From: an uncultured Alistipes sp. | Lineage (GTDB): Bacteria > Bacteroidota > Bacteroidia > Bacteroidales > Rikenellaceae | Reading direction: 5' to 3' | Assembly: GCA_900549685.1 (NCBI GenBank) | Contig: UROX01000064.1 | Coordinates: 1-12,598, forward strand | DNA: 12,598 nt | Part shown: piece by piece, positions 11,695 to 12,598 of the stretch | Numbering within the stretch: position 1 is the first letter of the stretch | How the letters are laid out: every line of letters begins with the position of its first letter | Notes under the pieces: generated by a model | What the model was told of the DNA's origin: nothing | Databases searched by the model: none | What the model saw: the letters and a program-made list of their open reading frames with translations, nothing else | Made by a program: the position numbers and the translations under genes

Positions 11695-12501
11695 ATGGAA
11701 GAACCAAAAGACGTAATCGTCGCCGATGCGATCGGTCGATTGAGAACGGATACTGGCGAGGAGTATCTGGCCCACCTGATCTGTCTCGGAGGAAGCTGCT
11801 GTTTTCTGTTCAACGGGAAAGAGTTCGAGCTGCATGCCGGCGATCTGTCCATCGTCCGCAAGCGGAAAATGATCGAGAAGATACGCCCGTCGGACGACTT
11901 CCGTTGCAAGATCATCTATGCGAGGTCGGGCTTCGTCGAACTGTGTACGCCGCAAAGCAATTACGGCATGAAAGGGCAACTCGCACTTTTTCTCGATCCG
12001 GTCATGCACCTCTCGCCCGAACAACAGATCGTATGCCGCCGCGATTTCGAGACATTGGAACGGCGTATCGCCGATACCGGACACCGTTTCTACCGCGAAA
12101 TGCTTATCAATGCCATGCAAACGGCCATACTCGACTTTTTCGACTTCCATGCCCGCATTTACGGCGAAAGCGACATTTCCACGCAGAACGCCTCCATCAT
12201 GCACCGTTTTCTCCGGATGCTGGAAGAAGGGACGTACCGCGAACACCGCGAAGTGACCTATTATGCCGACTGCCTGTGCGTAACACCGAAATACCTGTCG
12301 GAAGTATCGAAGAAGGTCAGCGGATACGCCGCCAATTACTGGATCAACCGGTACACGATCCTCGACATCTCCCGCCTGCTTCGCGACAAATCGCTTTCGT
12401 TCGTACAGATTTCGGACATGTTCGGATTTTCATCTCCGGCCTATTTCAGCCGATACGTACAACAGAACCTGGGACTGAATCCGACGGATTACAGAAAATG
12501 A
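11695..12501 (+). CDS. AraC-family transcriptional regulator
   Basis: A 268-residue DNA-binding regulator. The C-terminal 100 residues hold the two AraC helix-turn-helix units: EVTYYADCLCVTPKYLSEVSKKV, then SFVQISDMFGFSSPAYFSRYV with the typical ending NPTDYRK. The N-terminal part is a cupin-like sensing domain (GGSCCFLFNGKEFELHAGDL around 32-51). It has eight cysteines, including Cys30, Cys35 and Cys36 beside the first cupin strand, which could sense electrophiles, but this is speculation. AraC proteins usually activate neighbouring genes by binding upstream of the promoter; the three shared sites in this cluster are at the expected distance, so it is the prime candidate to bind them. E. coli YqhC, which controls a reductase and an aldo/keto reductase, is a functional analogue. 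The gene has its own promoter and a good terminator. Confidence 0.93.
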   Translation: MEEPKDVIVADAIGRLRTDTGEEYLAHLICLGGSCCFLFNGKEFELHAGDLSIVRKRKMIEKIRPSDDFRCKIIYARSGFVELCTPQSNYGMKGQLALFLDPVMHLSPEQQIVCRRDFETLERRIADTGHRFYREMLINAMQTAILDFFDFHARIYGESDISTQNASIMHRFLRMLEEGTYREHREVTYYADCLCVTPKYLSEVSKKVSGYAANYWINRYTILDISRLLRDKSLSFVQISDMFGFSSPAYFSRYVQQNLGLNPTDYRK

Positions 12502-12510
12502 GGACGGAAT

Positions 12511-12540
12511 GCGACCGATTATCCGGTTGCGTTTTCTTCC
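12511..12540 (+). terminator. Intrinsic terminator of the AraC-family gene
   Basis: GCGACCG (12511-12517) pairs with CGGTTGC (12524-12530) with one G-U pair around a 6-nt loop, followed at once by GTTTTCTTCC. It begins 9 nt after the stop codon. This is the clearest intrinsic terminator in the window. Nothing recognisable was seen in the remaining 58 bases. Confidence 0.7.
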
Positions 12541-12598
12541 CTCGACCGACATTCTTCACGGCGACCGATACCGCCCGAGCAGGGGAGACAGATGCCCC

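Overview
The window looks like a chromosomal segment of a GC-rich Bacteroidota, most likely a gut Bacteroidales such as Alistipes/Rikenellaceae (inference). The reasons are: a Rho factor with the long disordered insertion typical of this phylum; Bacteroidota-type acyl-CoA reductase, pentapeptide-repeat and flavin reductase proteins; almost no Shine-Dalgarno sequences; and a perfect TAnnTTTG -7 box upstream of all seven predicted transcription units.

Left part (1-4561): rho and kdsB lie on the minus strand, each with its own promoter. Divergent from kdsB is a two-gene plus-strand unit, a LuxC-like acyl-CoA reductase and a pentapeptide-repeat protein, joined by an ATGA stop/start overlap. These are ordinary core genes. 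The intergenic stretch 4562-4801 separates convergent units and holds hairpins that could act as terminators.

Right part (4802-12501): a redox and detoxification-like cluster. A minus-strand operon (lipoprotein flavodoxin, aldo/keto reductase, flavin reductase) is divergent from a plus-strand operon (aldo/keto reductase with a signal peptide, a second aldo/keto reductase of another subfamily, and a RibD-C/DHFR-like reductase). Two single-gene units follow: an exported dienelactone-hydrolase-like alpha/beta hydrolase with a cysteine nucleophile, and an AraC-family regulator with a clear intrinsic terminator.

The main discovery is regulatory. The three enzyme promoters each carry a related 20-bp element, consensus about AAAAATGGTAnTTCnnTCCG. 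In all three its first ten bases end exactly 44 nt upstream of the TAnnTTTG box. This fits one activator, plausibly the AraC protein encoded at the end of the cluster, switching on all three units. The regulon combines cytoplasmic reductases with three proteins that carry export signals (flavodoxin, one aldo/keto reductase, hydrolase), an unusual arrangement because their cofactors are normally cytoplasmic. A reactive-carbonyl or xenobiotic reduction pathway, analogous in gene content to the E. coli YqhC/YqhD/DkgA system, is the best guess, but the substrate cannot be read from sequence.

No tRNA, rRNA, CRISPR array, insertion sequence or phage gene was seen.
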